A stretch of DNA of 64,000 nucleotides from Mercenaria mercenaria (lineage: Eukaryota; Mollusca; Bivalvia; Venerida; Veneridae): the NCBI RefSeq assembly GCF_021730395.1, contig NC_069364.1:77679501-77743500 (forward strand), given 5' to 3'. A program made the translations under genes and the position numbers. Positions 1 to 11,189 of the stretch are shown here, piece by piece. The notes beneath the pieces are model-generated. The model was not told where the DNA came from and did not search any database. It was given only the letters and a program-made list of their open reading frames with translations. Position 1 is the first letter of the stretch; each line of letters opens with the position of its first letter.

Positions 1-64
1 TCTCTTTAATGGACAGACTATTCAGTAGAAGTCTGTGAAATAACTTGAACCAAAATGCATTTTG

Positions 65-70
65 TTTATT
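65..70 (-). promoter_or_regulatory. Possible polyadenylation signal (AATAAA)
   Basis: Read on the minus strand this is AATAAA, about 190 bases downstream of the stop of the putative terminal exon at 259-410. Position and orientation fit a 3' UTR end. The region is AT-rich, so a chance match is possible. Confidence 0.35.
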
Positions 71-258
71 TGCAAATCACAAATGTTAAACATCTGTTAC
101 AAGTGCATGCATTACAACTAGATATGTCATCTTCATTTTTAATGTGTAGTTATACCAGAAGCCTTATTCAACTTCAAATACAGTCAAACACATAAAGCTT
201 GTTGTTGTTTTTTTTCATTAAGTTTGTTGTACAAATGTCATTTTTTTTCATTAAAGAT

Positions 259-410
259 CTACACGAAATTGAGACCACATAATTGTAATCCCAACTTGTT
301 AAGTTCCATTTTGTATCCGAATGAAATGTATTTCTTTCTTAATGATGTATTATAGTATGCCTTAAATGCCTTTACCAAGTTATAACGACGGCGGAGGCTG
401 CCGTCGGGAA
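259..410 (-). CDS. Putative terminal coding exon of an unidentified gene (partial)
   Basis: On the minus strand a strong acceptor (a run of T ending in TTTCAAG at about 411-420) opens a frame of about 50 residues that ends with ...CGLNFV and a TAG stop. The peptide is basic (SLRRRYNLVKAFKAYYN, SLRKKYISFGYK) with no low complexity, unlike the random AT-rich frames around it. The intron would be phase 1, since the first two exon bases complete a codon. An AATAAA lies downstream at 65-70. I do not recognise the family. Upstream exons would lie to the right on the minus strand; none was found before the MITE at 1136. It could also be a chance frame behind a chance pyrimidine tract. Confidence 0.4.
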
Positions 411-1131
411 CTTGAAAAAAAAGAACATCAGTCATCCGCATGCCAACTCACGTGAAATGTTATGGTCAGAACCTTGGTGACAAGGCATTTGATTTAATCA
501 TATTTTATTGCTTCTAAACACATAATAATACACAGCACATATACATAATGGGTAACAAAAGCAAATGGGTTGGGCTACAAGTTATTACAATAAGTGACAA
601 GGGATATATGAGAAAAAAAAGGTTCCCAAAATGCTATAGCAAATAAATATGGTTATATACATAGACGCGTACAGCTTCACACGAATCTTCAAAACCCCAT
701 GCACATTCATTTAGCATATAGTGTTGACAAAGCGCAAAAACAATTTACAATACATTTGATATAAGAAATGAAATTCAAACTTACCTCAAAATAACTTCAC
801 GTAGATGTCTACAGCTTTTTTTTTCAGCATTTTTTCTCTTCACAGCCATTTTGTAAAAACCAGTGCTATGTATGACATTTTAAATGATAATACTACGTTA
901 TAAAATAGTACTTGTAAAGTTGTCAGTGAGATAGATATCTCCTCCTATTATGTATACGTACTACTTGTTATCATCATACTGTTATAAACAAATGTTATAC
1001 TTTAATAGAATAACCTTCTAAAGTTTTAATTTTGCGATTTAATAAATCTCATATGCGATATAAGATTTAATTCCTGCTCAGTGAACGTGAATTTTAATCC
1101 GGGTACCAAACCCTGTGATCAAATTATGCAC
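411..1131. other. AT-rich non-coding stretch
   Basis: No supported gene. A segment near 490-620 ('tttaatcatattttattg', then 'gggttgggctacaag') resembles 16030-16230 and looks like the 3' tail of a minus-strand retroelement. That resemblance is short and weak. Confidence 0.3.
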
Positions 1132-1135
1132 ATTT

Positions 1136-1370
1136 GAGCCGTGCCATGGGAAAACCAACATAGTGGGTGTGCGACCAGCATGGATCCAGACCAGCCTGCG
1201 CATCCGCGCAGTCTGGTCAGGACCCATGCTGTTCGCTAACAGTTTCTCCAATTCCAATAGGCTTTAAAAGCGAACAGCATGGAGCCTGACCAGACTGCGC
1301 GGATGCGCAGGCTGGTCTGGATCCATGCTGGTCGCACACCCACTATGTTGGTTTTCTCATGGCGCGGCTC
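1136..1370. mobile_element. Palindromic MITE, family A, copy 1
   Basis: A 235 bp element that is nearly one long inverted repeat, starting GAGCCGTGCCATG and ending CATGGCGCGGCTC. It is flanked by a perfect 4 bp duplication, ATTT (1132-1135 and 1371-1374). Copies lie at 2873, 21687, 28142 and 62635. The spurious frame through it reads '...DQTARMRRLVWIHAGR', a peptide that recurs in bivalve gene predictions and is a shadow of this repeat. Confidence 0.85.
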
Positions 1371-1374
1371 ATTT

Positions 1375-2159
1375 ATTAATACTATGAGTTGCGAAAAACT
1401 AAAACTTAAAGGGACAAGTACTTTATATTTTGGTTATTGTGTAAAAAGTACTACACAAAGACTGTTCAAGACATTGGAAATAATACGGAAAGACAACTGC
1501 AATCTCTCCAATAGATTTTCAGTCATTTAACACGGCAGTTTAGGAACATACCCTGAAAGCTGCAATAAAATATGTTACAGAAGTTAAACGGCGCACTTCG
1601 TCAACCTAATCGCAGCAGCGTAATGCATGCGTGCACTTCCGATGACCGAAGACGCATATGGCATTATCATTGTTCAGCAGACACTACAGTTGTAGAGTTA
1701 CAGCATCCTTTCCTGTTGTCGTTTTACGAACTCTAGTGTCATTATGGCAGCTTTTTGGTCGTCCTCGAAGCGCAATGTCTGACTATCCCGTAGTAAATAT
1801 ATTTGTTATGCCTTTAATAAACTAGTGTGATGCCTGTCAACATGGTGCAACGTCTACATGGTATAGGTTAAATGTCACTTACTTTATGTACAATTAGCGG
1901 AAATGTTGGCAATATGCATTGTTTTATCAGCATGAAGACCGATCGCAAGTTCTACATTGATGCGCGGTAAAATTTGCACCGCTCACATGCATCTGACCTC
2001 AATAAAACATAAAAACGTTTTTATAACGTTATTTTTTTTTTTCAAAGAGATTTTTAGTGTCCTGGAAATAGACATATGTATGTAAAACTTATTGCAAACG
2101 CAGGTCAATGCCCAGCGGGACAGACCCCGTATGAGAGATTTTGCAACGTTATTTCTCTG
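1375..2159. other. Non-coding, nothing recognised
   Basis: No open frame or repeat family could be supported here. It includes a somewhat GC-richer patch near 1590-1660. Confidence 0.3.
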
Positions 2160-2345
2160 AAGACTAGACTCAGTGGTAACACGCGCACGATCTGTCTACA
2201 AAACAGGGGTCGTAAGTTCGATCACTCGAACCTCCAACTAATATAACTAATACTGGGATACGGCTGCTTTACACCTGTCACGCTAAAAAACTAGGGAAGC
2301 TTCTGGATTAGGAGCATCTTCTGTAATTTGCACTAGCCCCCCACT
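2160..2345 (+). mobile_element. tRNA-derived SINE-like sequence
   Basis: An A-box-like 'tagactcagtggtaac' near 2165 and a B-box-like 'aagttcgatcac' near 2213 are spaced as in a tRNA promoter. About 120 bases of unique tail follow ('tactgggatacggctgc'). There is no cloverleaf with a matching 3' acceptor arm, so a SINE head fits better than a tRNA gene. End points are approximate. Confidence 0.5.
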
Positions 2346-2641
2346 AAGATTATCAATACACTTCTGGAGGAGTGGCTCATATGGGTAACCCGTGGCGGTT
2401 ATAATCAGATTAGATACGTAAAAAGTTTATGAAAATCTCTGTATCTTATAAATTATCATTGTTAATGCTATTTTGAAAATTCATATCTTTAAGATTTCGT
2501 CCTATAAACTGTTATCTGAGAAGACAAGAGGAACTTGAGAGTGTAGGCCATGACACTGTGTATCGTTTTACGCTGACTAAACTAGGAGATCGAGAGATAC
2601 CTGGAAAAAACTTATTTTCACATTATCTATTTTTCCTGTAA

Positions 2642-3404
2642 AGCCCTCTACAGACGGTAGGTTTTTGTTGTACAACACTAATTATCTCAAAGATGTACAA
2701 TTTTGAAATTGTACATTTTTCACATACAGACAGTATTCCATTCCCATGTAAATCACAGAGATTTACCTAGTAAATATAGTGCATCAGGTACTGAAAAGAA
2801 TGTAACCATTAATAATAAAAAATAATATTCACCTTTTTATGTCCCATGAATTTAATTACGCATGACACAAATGAGCCACGCCATGAGAAAACCAACATAG
2901 TGGCTTTGCGACCAGCATGGATGCAGACCAGCCTAAGCATCCGCGCAGTCTGGTCAGGATCGATGATGTTTGATTTCAAAGTCTGTTGCAATAAGAGAAA
3001 CCGTTAGCGAACAGCATGGACCAGACTGCGCGGATGCTGGACGGAAACGCACTTTGTTGGTTTTCTCATGGCGCAGCTCAAATCATTTAACTTTTCAGTG
3101 TCATCCTTTTTCCATTATGCATTAGAAGCCAGTTTATATTCAGATTTGTGTTTATTTTTTTGGGCAATTGTTTCTGGAATTTCATTCACTTGCCTCTTAT
3201 CAACTAATTATTTACCAATTTGTTGCTTGTCAACGTGGGTGGTACGTAAGGCAAAACTTACGAAATAGAACATGTCCTAATCTGTAAGTCAAGACTTAAG
3301 ATTTACGAAATCAAGGAATAGCATCATACACATGATAATATTTGGCTGTACATCTTAAATTTAATTGGTGTTGTACAACAAAAACCTACCGTCTGTAGAG
3401 GGCT
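2642..3404. mobile_element. Non-autonomous DNA transposon, PIF/Harbinger-like by its target site
   Basis: It starts AGCCCTCTACAGACGGTAGG and ends with the inverse, CCTACCGTCTGTAGAGGGCT; the inverted match continues inward to about 37 bp (through TTTTTGTTGTACAAC). It is bounded by TAA on both sides (2639-2641 and 3405-3407). A 3 bp TWA target duplication is the hallmark of PIF/Harbinger elements. It encodes no transposase and contains a family A MITE, so it is older than that insertion. Confidence 0.75.
2873..3079. mobile_element. Palindromic MITE, family A, copy 2 (nested)
   Basis: Same ends as the element at 1136 (GAGCCACGCCATG ... CATGGCGCAGCTC) with an internal deletion, 207 bp in all. 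It is flanked by the perfect duplication AAAT (2869-2872 and 3080-3083). It sits inside the Harbinger-like element 2642-3404. Confidence 0.85.
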
Positions 3405-3932
3405 TAACACGCACTTCACATGTTGCTTCTTCAGCAATAATGGGGATTTTATATCAGTCAAATGAATTTCATGGACTTGCAGACACTTGCTGTAGATGTC
3501 AGATAAACTGATAATAGAGCTAATGTTTATGGTGAATTTTAACCATGAGAGTTATGTAGAAGTTGATTCCGGGTAAAGCATTCCATTCCTCAGATAAAAG
3601 AAGACAGCATCATCATGAAACACAGAGATGATTACAAATATATGGGGTTTTTTGGTTGTCTTTTTTTTGCAAGCAGAGATATATAGTAAAGTATGTACAT
3701 TATATTTGAAAGTGACTATAACTTAAACAAATTTAATCATTTTTTTAATATTAAAAAAAACTGGGAAGAGCATCTCCTTATTATCTAAAAACAATGCTAA
3801 TTTGCAAAGATATTTTATCTTTGAAAGTGATACCAATATCACAATTCAGACGTGAATGAACACACACGGCCAAAGCTGTAAGCTGTAATTTTTGCTTATC
3901 AAAATAACCTGTCACCACAGCAAGTAGCAACA

Positions 3933-4007
3933 AGTATGTTATTGCATGCCTTATCGCCGATTCCAGAGTCCAGAGTCGGCGATAAGTAGCATGCAATAAC
4001 ATATACT
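3933..4007. repeat. Near-perfect hairpin
   Basis: The left arm (3933-3960) and right arm (3976-4007) pair through 'gttattgcatgc' and 'ttatcgccga' with a small bulge and a loop of about 15 bases. It could be the core of a small foldback element. No target duplication was identified. Confidence 0.6.
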
Positions 4008-4139
4008 TATCTATGTTTGTCATACTTGAATACTGAACACAGATAAAACACATTATCTTAGAAACGAAATTTATAAATTGTGTATCTGTTATAAAAGCAT
4101 CTAGATAGAGAATATCTGATGTAACTGCAGATGATTTAA

Positions 4140-4348
4140 CCCTTATCATGCTGGACACGACTGATTCTGCCTTTGCGACCAGTGTAGATCATGATCAGCC
4201 TGCACATCCGTGCAGTCTGATCATGATCTGCACTGTTCGCCATTCAGTCAGTATATTTTGGTAAGCACCCCTTTCAATAGTTAATGGTACTGTCCAAATT
4301 GAAAGATGGACAATTTCTTCAAGTTATTGAAATGTAGCAGGGTAAGGT
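4140..4348. mobile_element. TTAA-flanked MITE, piggyBac-like (family B)
   Basis: It begins CCCTTATCATGCT and ends AGCAGGGTAAGGT, an imperfect inverted pair, between TTAA at 4136-4139 and TTAA at 4349-4352. TTAA duplication is characteristic of piggyBac-type transposition. It carries a central palindromic motif ('gatcatgatcagcctgc'). Confidence 0.65.
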
Positions 4349-4352
4349 TTAA

Positions 4353-5030
4353 AGGTGGTCAATCACGTTTAATCAACATTTAATGACATTTTTTACTTTT
4401 TGTATATTCTGGTAGAGAATTATTTAAGGAACAAAAAGACCGATTACATAGAGTTAGATTCCTATTTGAAATGTATATTTTATTATTTTTATAAAATTTT
4501 GTAATTACTCCCCTTTAATATGAAAGTATAATAAAAAGCTGGGTATTTCTTTTTATTTCGATACATTGTCTAGTTTTACATTTGCATTTGATAGACATAT
4601 CAACTATTGAACAATCTGAACCAAAATGCAAGTTTTAAAGCTGTGTGTAGCTTCTGAATTCATTTATTTCCAATCTATCTTGGTTGCGCAACCAAGATAG
4701 GCAAAGGGAGGTAATAATAATTTTTCAAACTTGCGCTTCTAATGAATTCCATCTAAATACATAATTTTTAATGCAAATATTTCACAAATATATTACAATA
4801 TGTCTAATATTAAACATTTCCTTAGGCAAAGTATGTTTATCAAATTTATACTTATGATAAATTAACTCTATCTTGGTTAGGCAACCAGGATAGGAAAATG
4901 AAATTTTAAAAATACCTCCAGTGAAAATCTAATTTGTATTAAGTGTTAAGTGAACATAAATGAGTGTAAATGATCAGATGCTAAAGTTTCGAACAAATCC
5001 GTTACATGGCCAAAATCTGATTATCCACCT
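4353..5030 (+). mobile_element. TTAA-flanked non-autonomous transposon (family C), copy 1
   Basis: It starts AGGTGGTCAATCACG and ends with the inverse CTGATTATCCACCT, between TTAA at 4349-4352 (shared with the preceding MITE) and TTAA at 5031-5034. It is about 678 bp and non-coding. A reverse-orientation copy is at 6267-6904 and a truncated one near 59900-60163. Internal dyads such as 'tcttggttgcgcaaccaaga' occur near 4678. Confidence 0.75.
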
Positions 5031-5034
5031 TTAA

Positions 5035-6262
5035 AACACGTCAGTGTTGTCGGCTGTATGTGCAAAGACTTGTCCTTTAACCCTTATGTCTGAAACAATA
5101 CTGACATCTATCATTGTTGAGGTTTAAAGCGTAATTAATCGTGTTAAATCCAGGGTATATACAGATTAATAACGTATTGTTACCTTCCTTTGTATACTTA
5201 TATTAAAGCTTATTTCATTCTATTGTATGAACGTTAGTGTGCGGTCTATCCGATAAAATACCGGAAAGAAACTCATATTTAATTCAATAACATTCTAACG
5301 GACCTGTCTAATAAACAATATTTTCGCCTCGTCGAGAATATATGTGCAGTATACATTAAATGCTGCCAGTACATTTAAATGACGTCACTTTTCATGTAGA
5401 ATCACACTTTTCCTCGGTTACAGTCTGACGTAAACATAGACACGTATCAACAATGTTTGACCAGAATTAAGGCAGCCACTTACCTGTTATATGTAACAAA
5501 GTGAATGCTTATGTGATTATCGTTTGAATTACGTTTCTTACAATTATAAATAAGAGTTTACATGTGTTTCATAGATAAATATTTCTGAAAATAAAACAAT
5601 ACAAAACAAACAATAAAAAAAAATAAAATAAAAGAAATAAAAGAAAACCCTATATTAAAAACAACAATGACCAAGAAATATCTTTAAAAAAGATATTCAA
5701 TTAAATGTGTTGAAAAAATGTTGGATTGCAGTATAGATATAGTCTCGCATGCGTTGTTATTACTTCTTTACAAAATTATGACGCTTTACAAAAGAGCTCG
5801 AATATTCCTGCGCAATTTTAAATTAATACTGTATTTCTGACACTTTTCGGTAGATATATAAGCCAGCAAACAGACAGCATTTTGAGAACAATTGCATTTA
5901 TTACTAAAAGTTTATTCAATTGGTGGAAATCAATCCGCAAGTACATTACAACGGTAACGGAGATAGCCGAGGTCACCACGACCGTCAGCTACACTATGCA
6001 TAAAAAGTTACAAAAATATTTAGCAATATTAATTTTATCATATAAATATAATATATTATATAGAGTTAATACGATTTGAGAATTGATATTTCAGGGAAAG
6101 ATAGATCTCTGCTATACCTCCAGACCATTTACATGCGTTTAAATTGATTTTTGATCAATTTTCTACCTCTATAGCCGGTTCTTGCAGGTAGCTATATTGG
6201 TTTTCTATATCGGATATACATCGGGTTTTCATTCAATGAACCAGCCGTTATCTTGCAAAATT
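5035..6262. other. Non-coding stretch with one TATA-like site
   Basis: No gene was supported. A TATATAAG at 5855-5862 is followed by a short frame that lacks a convincing ATG start. It could be a promoter for an upstream non-coding exon of the P450, but no donor site convinced me. Confidence 0.25.
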
Positions 6263-6266
6263 TTAA

Positions 6267-6904
6267 AGGTGGTTAATCAGATTTTGATCAGGTAATGGAT
6301 TTGGTCGAAAGTTTGAAAATGATCATTTACACTTATTTGTGTTCACTGACTGCTAAATTTACTTGAAGTATTTTTAAAAATTGATTTTCCTGTCTTGGTT
6401 GCTCAACCAAGAATTGTTATTTTAGCATATATATATAGATTTAATGAACATATACCTAAGAAATCGTATGAATGTAAGAACTTTTTTTTATCATATCTGT
6501 CAAATATTTACATTGAAATATATATATCTAGCAGAAATCATCAGTAAAGCAAGTTTCTAAAAGTATTATTACTTCCCTTACCTATCTTGGTTGCGCAACC
6601 AGGATAGATTTGAAATATATGTATATGAATTCCGAACTTACACTCTGTTTTAAAATTTGCCTTTTGGTTTAAATTGTTGAAATCTCCAAAAATCTATCAA
6701 AATTAAAGCAAGTGTAAAAATTAGAAATTATATTGAAATCAAAAGCAATAGTCCACTATTTTTCATAAAAAATAATAAAACACACATTTTTAATATGGAT
6801 CTAACTCTTTGAAATTGGTCCTTTTGGTCATTAAATAAATCTCTAACAAAATATACTTAAATGAAAAATGTCACATAAAGTTGTTCAAATGTGGTTGACC
6901 ACCT
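6267..6904 (-). mobile_element. TTAA-flanked non-autonomous transposon (family C), copy 2
   Basis: Same family as 4353-5030 in the opposite orientation: starts AGGTGGTTAATCAG, ends GTGGTTGACCACCT, with TTAA at 6263-6266 and 6905-6908. It is 638 bp and non-coding, with dyads 'tcttggttgctcaaccaaga' near 6393 and 'tcttggttgcgcaaccagga' near 6584. It lies about 150 bp upstream of the P450 start and so sits in its likely promoter region. Confidence 0.75.
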
Positions 6905-7053
6905 TTAAAGTGTGTTTACTTTCTTTAATCATGTTTAACCTTAACTCGTTACACCTGACTGCTACCTGTCTGGCTTTCTTTGAAAAGGACGTTCGTAATA
7001 TCATGTTTTATTGAGTGGATATATTATAAATATTTGCAAATATAAACGCTAAC

Positions 7054-8529
7054 ATGTTTGAATTGTTAGATATTGCAAGTGTAATTTGTGCCTTAATAAC
7101 ATTGTACGCGGTAGGCAGATGGGCATTCAGTAAGAAGAAATACCCGCCGGGTCCTTGGGGATTTCCCGTCCTAGGTCACTTGCCACTGCTCGGCGCTAGC
7201 CCTGAGATTACGTATCTGAAATGGTGGCAGAGCTACGGAGATGTTTTTCGAATACGCTTTGGAAGCTGGAACTGTATTGTAATTAATGGATACGAGGCAA
7301 TCAAAGACGCCTCTGAAAGAGCGGATGATGTCTTCTCGGGGAGACCTAATTTTGTGTCAAGTATTGCATTGAAAGAAGCATATGGTGGCCTTGGAAGTAT
7401 TAGTTTCGCTGATTTCTCCCCGAAATATCGACAACTAAGGAAACTAACAGCCACCGCTTTAAAGAACTACATGAATACCTGCGACTATTCACCGGAAGAT
7501 TTGTTTGTAGATGAAGCAGGCAAACTGCTGCAGTTTATAGATGACCTGCCTTTCCCTATTTGTGATGATGTTGAAATCGCCGTTGAGAATGTAGTTTATC
7601 AGATGTTGTATGGAAAAGGAAAGGAAAGCGAAATAAAATCGCATGTAAAGCTTATTGTTGAGGCGTCAGCTGCTTTTGTCAAGTTTGTCAGTGCAGGCAG
7701 TATAGTTGATGTCGTTCCCTGGCTGAAATATATCATGAAAGGAAAAGTGGAGGATTTCAAAAAAGCAGCACTGGCGACTGATTGGATAACAAGAGCTAAA
7801 ATAAAGGAACATAAAGAGACTTTTCAGAAAGGTCAAACAAGAGATATATTGGATGCTTTATGTGCGTTATCTAAGGATCTTCCGGAAACCGAAACTGCAG
7901 ACAGTATTTCCAGTCAGCTTTTAATGTATCAAGCTACTGCTATACAAGGCGCCGGGTTCGAGACCATGTCTCGCACATTGCAGTTGCTCCTTTTATACAT
8001 GGCGGCATATCCAGAATTACAAAAACGTGTTCAGAAAGAGGTCGATGACGTAATAGGTAGCAAGACCGTTTCTTGCAATGATCGTTCGAATCTCCCGTAT
8101 TTAGATGCCACAATACAGGAAGTGATGAGGAAAACGACAATCGTTCCATTTGCAATACCGCATTGTACCACTGCTGACACGAAGCTGCGCGGTTACGATA
8201 TTGACAAAGGGACAGTTGTCTTCTTTAATCTTCACTCCGTTGCAAATGAAAAATCGTTTTGGGGCGACCCAGAAAATTTTCGTCCGGAAAGATTTCTAAA
8301 TGATAACGGGAAACTTGATGCAACAAAATCCTCACACGTTATGCCATTTGGTGCCGGAAGACGGCGATGTATTGGGGAAGTATTGGCTAAAATGAACTTA
8401 TTTATTACCTTTACGTCAATGATGCAACGATATTCATTCATATATCCGGAAGCAAGCCATCTTCAAGCTTCTCTGGGCCATTCCCCTACGCTGGAGCAGT
8501 ACAAGCTTATAGTGCAGAGAAGAAGTTAG
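7054..8529 (+). CDS. Cytochrome P450, CYP2 clan (CYP17/CYP1-like), single exon
   Basis: This is a complete 491-residue microsomal P450, the usual length for the family. A short hydrophobic N-terminal anchor (about residues 5-25) precedes KKK and the proline-rich hinge YPPGPWG (30-36). The helix I motif AGFET is at 300-304, ExxR at 356-359 (EVMR), the RPERF motif at 410-414, and the heme loop FGAGRRRCIG with the cysteine ligand at residue 439. The stretch 'SISFADFSPKYRQLRKL' matches the helix C region of CYP17/CYP1-type proteins, with Tyr where Trp is usual. Such enzymes are ER-bound monooxygenases that use electrons from P450 reductase; the substrate cannot be told. The whole protein is one uninterrupted frame, and the first ATG gives the expected anchor. 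It is an intronless gene or a retrocopy that has stayed open. Confidence 0.95.
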   Translation: MFELLDIASVICALITLYAVGRWAFSKKKYPPGPWGFPVLGHLPLLGASPEITYLKWWQSYGDVFRIRFGSWNCIVINGYEAIKDASERADDVFSGRPNFVSSIALKEAYGGLGSISFADFSPKYRQLRKLTATALKNYMNTCDYSPEDLFVDEAGKLLQFIDDLPFPICDDVEIAVENVVYQMLYGKGKESEIKSHVKLIVEASAAFVKFVSAGSIVDVVPWLKYIMKGKVEDFKKAALATDWITRAKIKEHKETFQKGQTRDILDALCALSKDLPETETADSISSQLLMYQATAIQGAGFETMSRTLQLLLLYMAAYPELQKRVQKEVDDVIGSKTVSCNDRSNLPYLDATIQEVMRKTTIVPFAIPHCTTADTKLRGYDIDKGTVVFFNLHSVANEKSFWGDPENFRPERFLNDNGKLDATKSSHVMPFGAGRRRCIGEVLAKMNLFITFTSMMQRYSFIYPEASHLQASLGHSPTLEQYKLIVQRRS

Positions 8530-10114
8530 CGACCTCTGTGTAGACTGGAAAAATTAACTTTGAATAACATGGTACAATCTGTTGTTTAATTGCTTGTTCA
8601 TTTCTTATTTAAATCAAGGAGATAATGTATGTATAAAAAAATAGAGGGATTTTTCACAAGATATTTTTCAAAACCAATTTGATGTTTAAAAAGTCTGCAC
8701 TCCATACATTTACTTCATTGCTCTACGGTAGAATACCATCTATTTGCTTATCAATAGGTAATTCTAACATTACACTTTTAATAAGGCTATACTTGCCTTT
8801 AGATCCTTGTTTAGCAATAGATTATTTTGCTCTGAAAAAAAAGAGCCACCTCTACTAATATTAACCCCAAAAGACTTATGTTCGTCTACAATTTCTAACA
8901 ATTCATTCTAATATTAGGTAAAATTATATGGCATGCATCGAAAAAAAAAACAACAAAAACTTTAGTTTCCAAGTATCACAGTAATCTTTGTATGTAAATA
9001 TACAATGCTTCTTGTAAGTCAGCGGCTGTTTCAGCCACAATTACAGTATCGTAAGTAACATCATGTGATTTAACTTTGGATCAGGGTACGGTACATCTTT
9101 TAAAAGCCGGTACGATACTGATAAAAAATGAGAGTCAGAAACGGTTAGTTGATATGTATATTGATTTCCACGTTGAAGTTTGAATCAATATCCATAGATT
9201 GGATCTCTATGTTAGTACAGCTGATAAAGACCAACGACTACATACTTCTTTGCCCTTTATGAAAATCATTCTGATAAAACAGCCATCGAAACCATAAGCT
9301 GTCGTGTGTGTTTGTGTTTGTGTGCGTGCGTGCGTGCGTGCATGCGTGCATGCGTGTGTGTGTTTGTGTAGGTACATGCGTGCGTGTTCAGCCTGAGCGT
9401 CTTTTTCAACAAGTTTTCAGTAATAAACGACGGTGTCTGCTTGTATCATTGAGAACAATGCTCAACGTTATAGTGCTGTCTCACTTGAATATCATGCCAT
9501 AGACACGTGACGTAATACCCCATCCAGTGACATTATAATGACACTGCTAGCTTCTAGTACCTTTTTCACGTCTTTGGTATGACACGGCCAGGGAGCGAAT
9601 GAACGACCTCCCGCTCTCGATAGAGACAGTATAATTAACTCTCTTTGACAGTATGTTTACAACTTTATTAGCTTCACTTGTTTCATCTTTTGCATTCACC
9701 GAGAATTTTCAGTGCATTTTGCAGTTTTAAAAACTATTGAATAAAATTACACACCATAGAAACAACATTTGGTCAGAACATGCACCATGTGATAGCTATG
9801 TGTAATAATTACAAGCCGTTTTACAATTTATTCACTGATAATATAGAAGGTCTAAAGCTGTTAATTTGAGATAGACATATCTGTGTATGGTCGTTTCGAA
9901 GATATCTTGCCGTAAAAATGATACCCCTTTATGAGTTTATGTTTGTGTCATAGGGTGAATTCCGTACTGTACCTTTTGCATTATATGTTGCCGGACTATT
10001 TTCGTTTAATATGCATGACCTGACACAGTTCCATAAATAGCGCACACAAAAACTACACTCACTTCTGTCTTAACATCGATAAACAAAAAAGATTTTGTTT
10101 AAACAAAAAAGTGG
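8530..10114. other. 3' flank of the P450 and intergenic sequence
   Basis: No further gene. I did not find a clear AATAAA close to the P450 stop. Apart from the GT-rich microsatellite at 9301-9370, nothing recognisable is present. Confidence 0.3.
9301..9370. repeat. GT/GCGT microsatellite
   Basis: Imperfect GT, GTTT and GCGT repeats over about 70 bases. The frame across it (VCVRACVHAC) is an artefact of the repeat. Confidence 0.85.
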
Positions 10115-10262
10115 AGGGTCATTATAGCAGTAGCTAGATCTTAGATTTTGTTCTCTGTTATCGTGGATTTTGCCAGGTCGGATCACACTCGCAATCCGAT
10201 ATGGCTAAATCCACTCCAGCCGAATACAGCATCACAGATCAAGCTACTGTTATAATAACCCT
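10115..10262. mobile_element. Small palindromic foldback element
   Basis: The outer arms GGGTCATTATAGCAGTAGCT and AGCTACTGTTATAATAACCC pair, and an inner pair ('gtggattttgcc' with 'ggctaaatccac', plus 'tcggat' with 'atccga') surrounds a short loop. The layout is a 148 bp MITE-like stem. Target duplication is not clear. Confidence 0.5.
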
Positions 10263-11189
10263 ATTATCTGTAAGAGTGTATCTGTCCCATAAAGTATTCG
10301 AAATATTCATCGACTTCTGTTGATGTATATTACTACTGACAGCAGCCCGGCGCCACTTCATAGCTAGAACTTACAGATAAAGAAAGTTCGCTACAGAAGT
10401 CGACGGAAAAGAGCAAGTTGTGTTTTAAAACTGGCAACATGGGTACAAGTGCAAGCACTTGATTTGATTGAGATAGCTTGAGAATACAGAGTGTTAGTAA
10501 TATTGTTCTGTGTTTGTAGCCGAGTTTGTTAATAACTGCCACCGGCGGACATCCGGACGAGCAGTTTGTAACGTTGACATGTTGTTCTAAGTGGATATCC
10601 TGTGTTGAAATTACCTAAATGTTATGTTCTAAGTTCTATTTCGGTTCATCTCATACAATCATTGTTGACCAACCTTTGGTGAACATTTTCTGGTCGTTGC
10701 TGATTGGCTGATTGTCCAAGGCAGACAAATCAGATGGAGGCTACAGTTGACTCAGTTATGGCTCTAATTTCTTTGAAATAATTTCCATCGCTGCTAACAT
10801 GTATAGGATGTATAGGATACTCCGGTACTTCTCCAATATCTAGGTTAAAACGGTCTGGCCGATTGTTATACAGCTCGCCGTTGCAGACGCCCAGAATGCT
10901 GGTCGCTACAAGTTTTCATCCATCGTCGACGTCCGGTTGGGGGCCTGTAGTAAAAAGCCATCAAGCAGTTGAATACCAATCAAGCATTCTTCCTTAGTTA
11001 GGGCGCTGACCCAGTTAGCGCCGCATGTGCCCTATCAACGACGTGCACGTACCAGAAAGATACTTAATAACAATTATGGAACACAACAGATAGCAGTTAT
11101 TTTGTTTTGGGTATTTAATACAATCACTCGAATGATGTTGAAAAGTTTACTTAAGAAGTTTGAGTAAACAAGAGCTCGTAGAACACGAA
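10263..11189. other. Intergenic, nothing recognised
   Basis: Somewhat GC-richer sequence with no supported frame. The short minus-strand frame at 10333-10542 shows no domain and no splice context. Confidence 0.25.

Noticed and set aside
1279-1530. Open frames reading DPDQTARMRRLVWIHAGR (also 2809-2991, 21622-21813, 62585-62895)
   Set aside because: They run through the palindromic family A MITE in either direction and are not genes.
3781-4158. 125-codon minus-strand frame
   Set aside because: It crosses the hairpin at 3933-4007 and runs up to the edge of a MITE. There is no domain or splice context.
5882-6079. Short frame behind a TATA-like box
   Set aside because: There is no ATG at its start and no similarity to anything; it is kept only as a possible promoter note.
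9308-9502. Cys/Val-rich open frame
   Set aside because: Translation of a GT/GCGT microsatellite.
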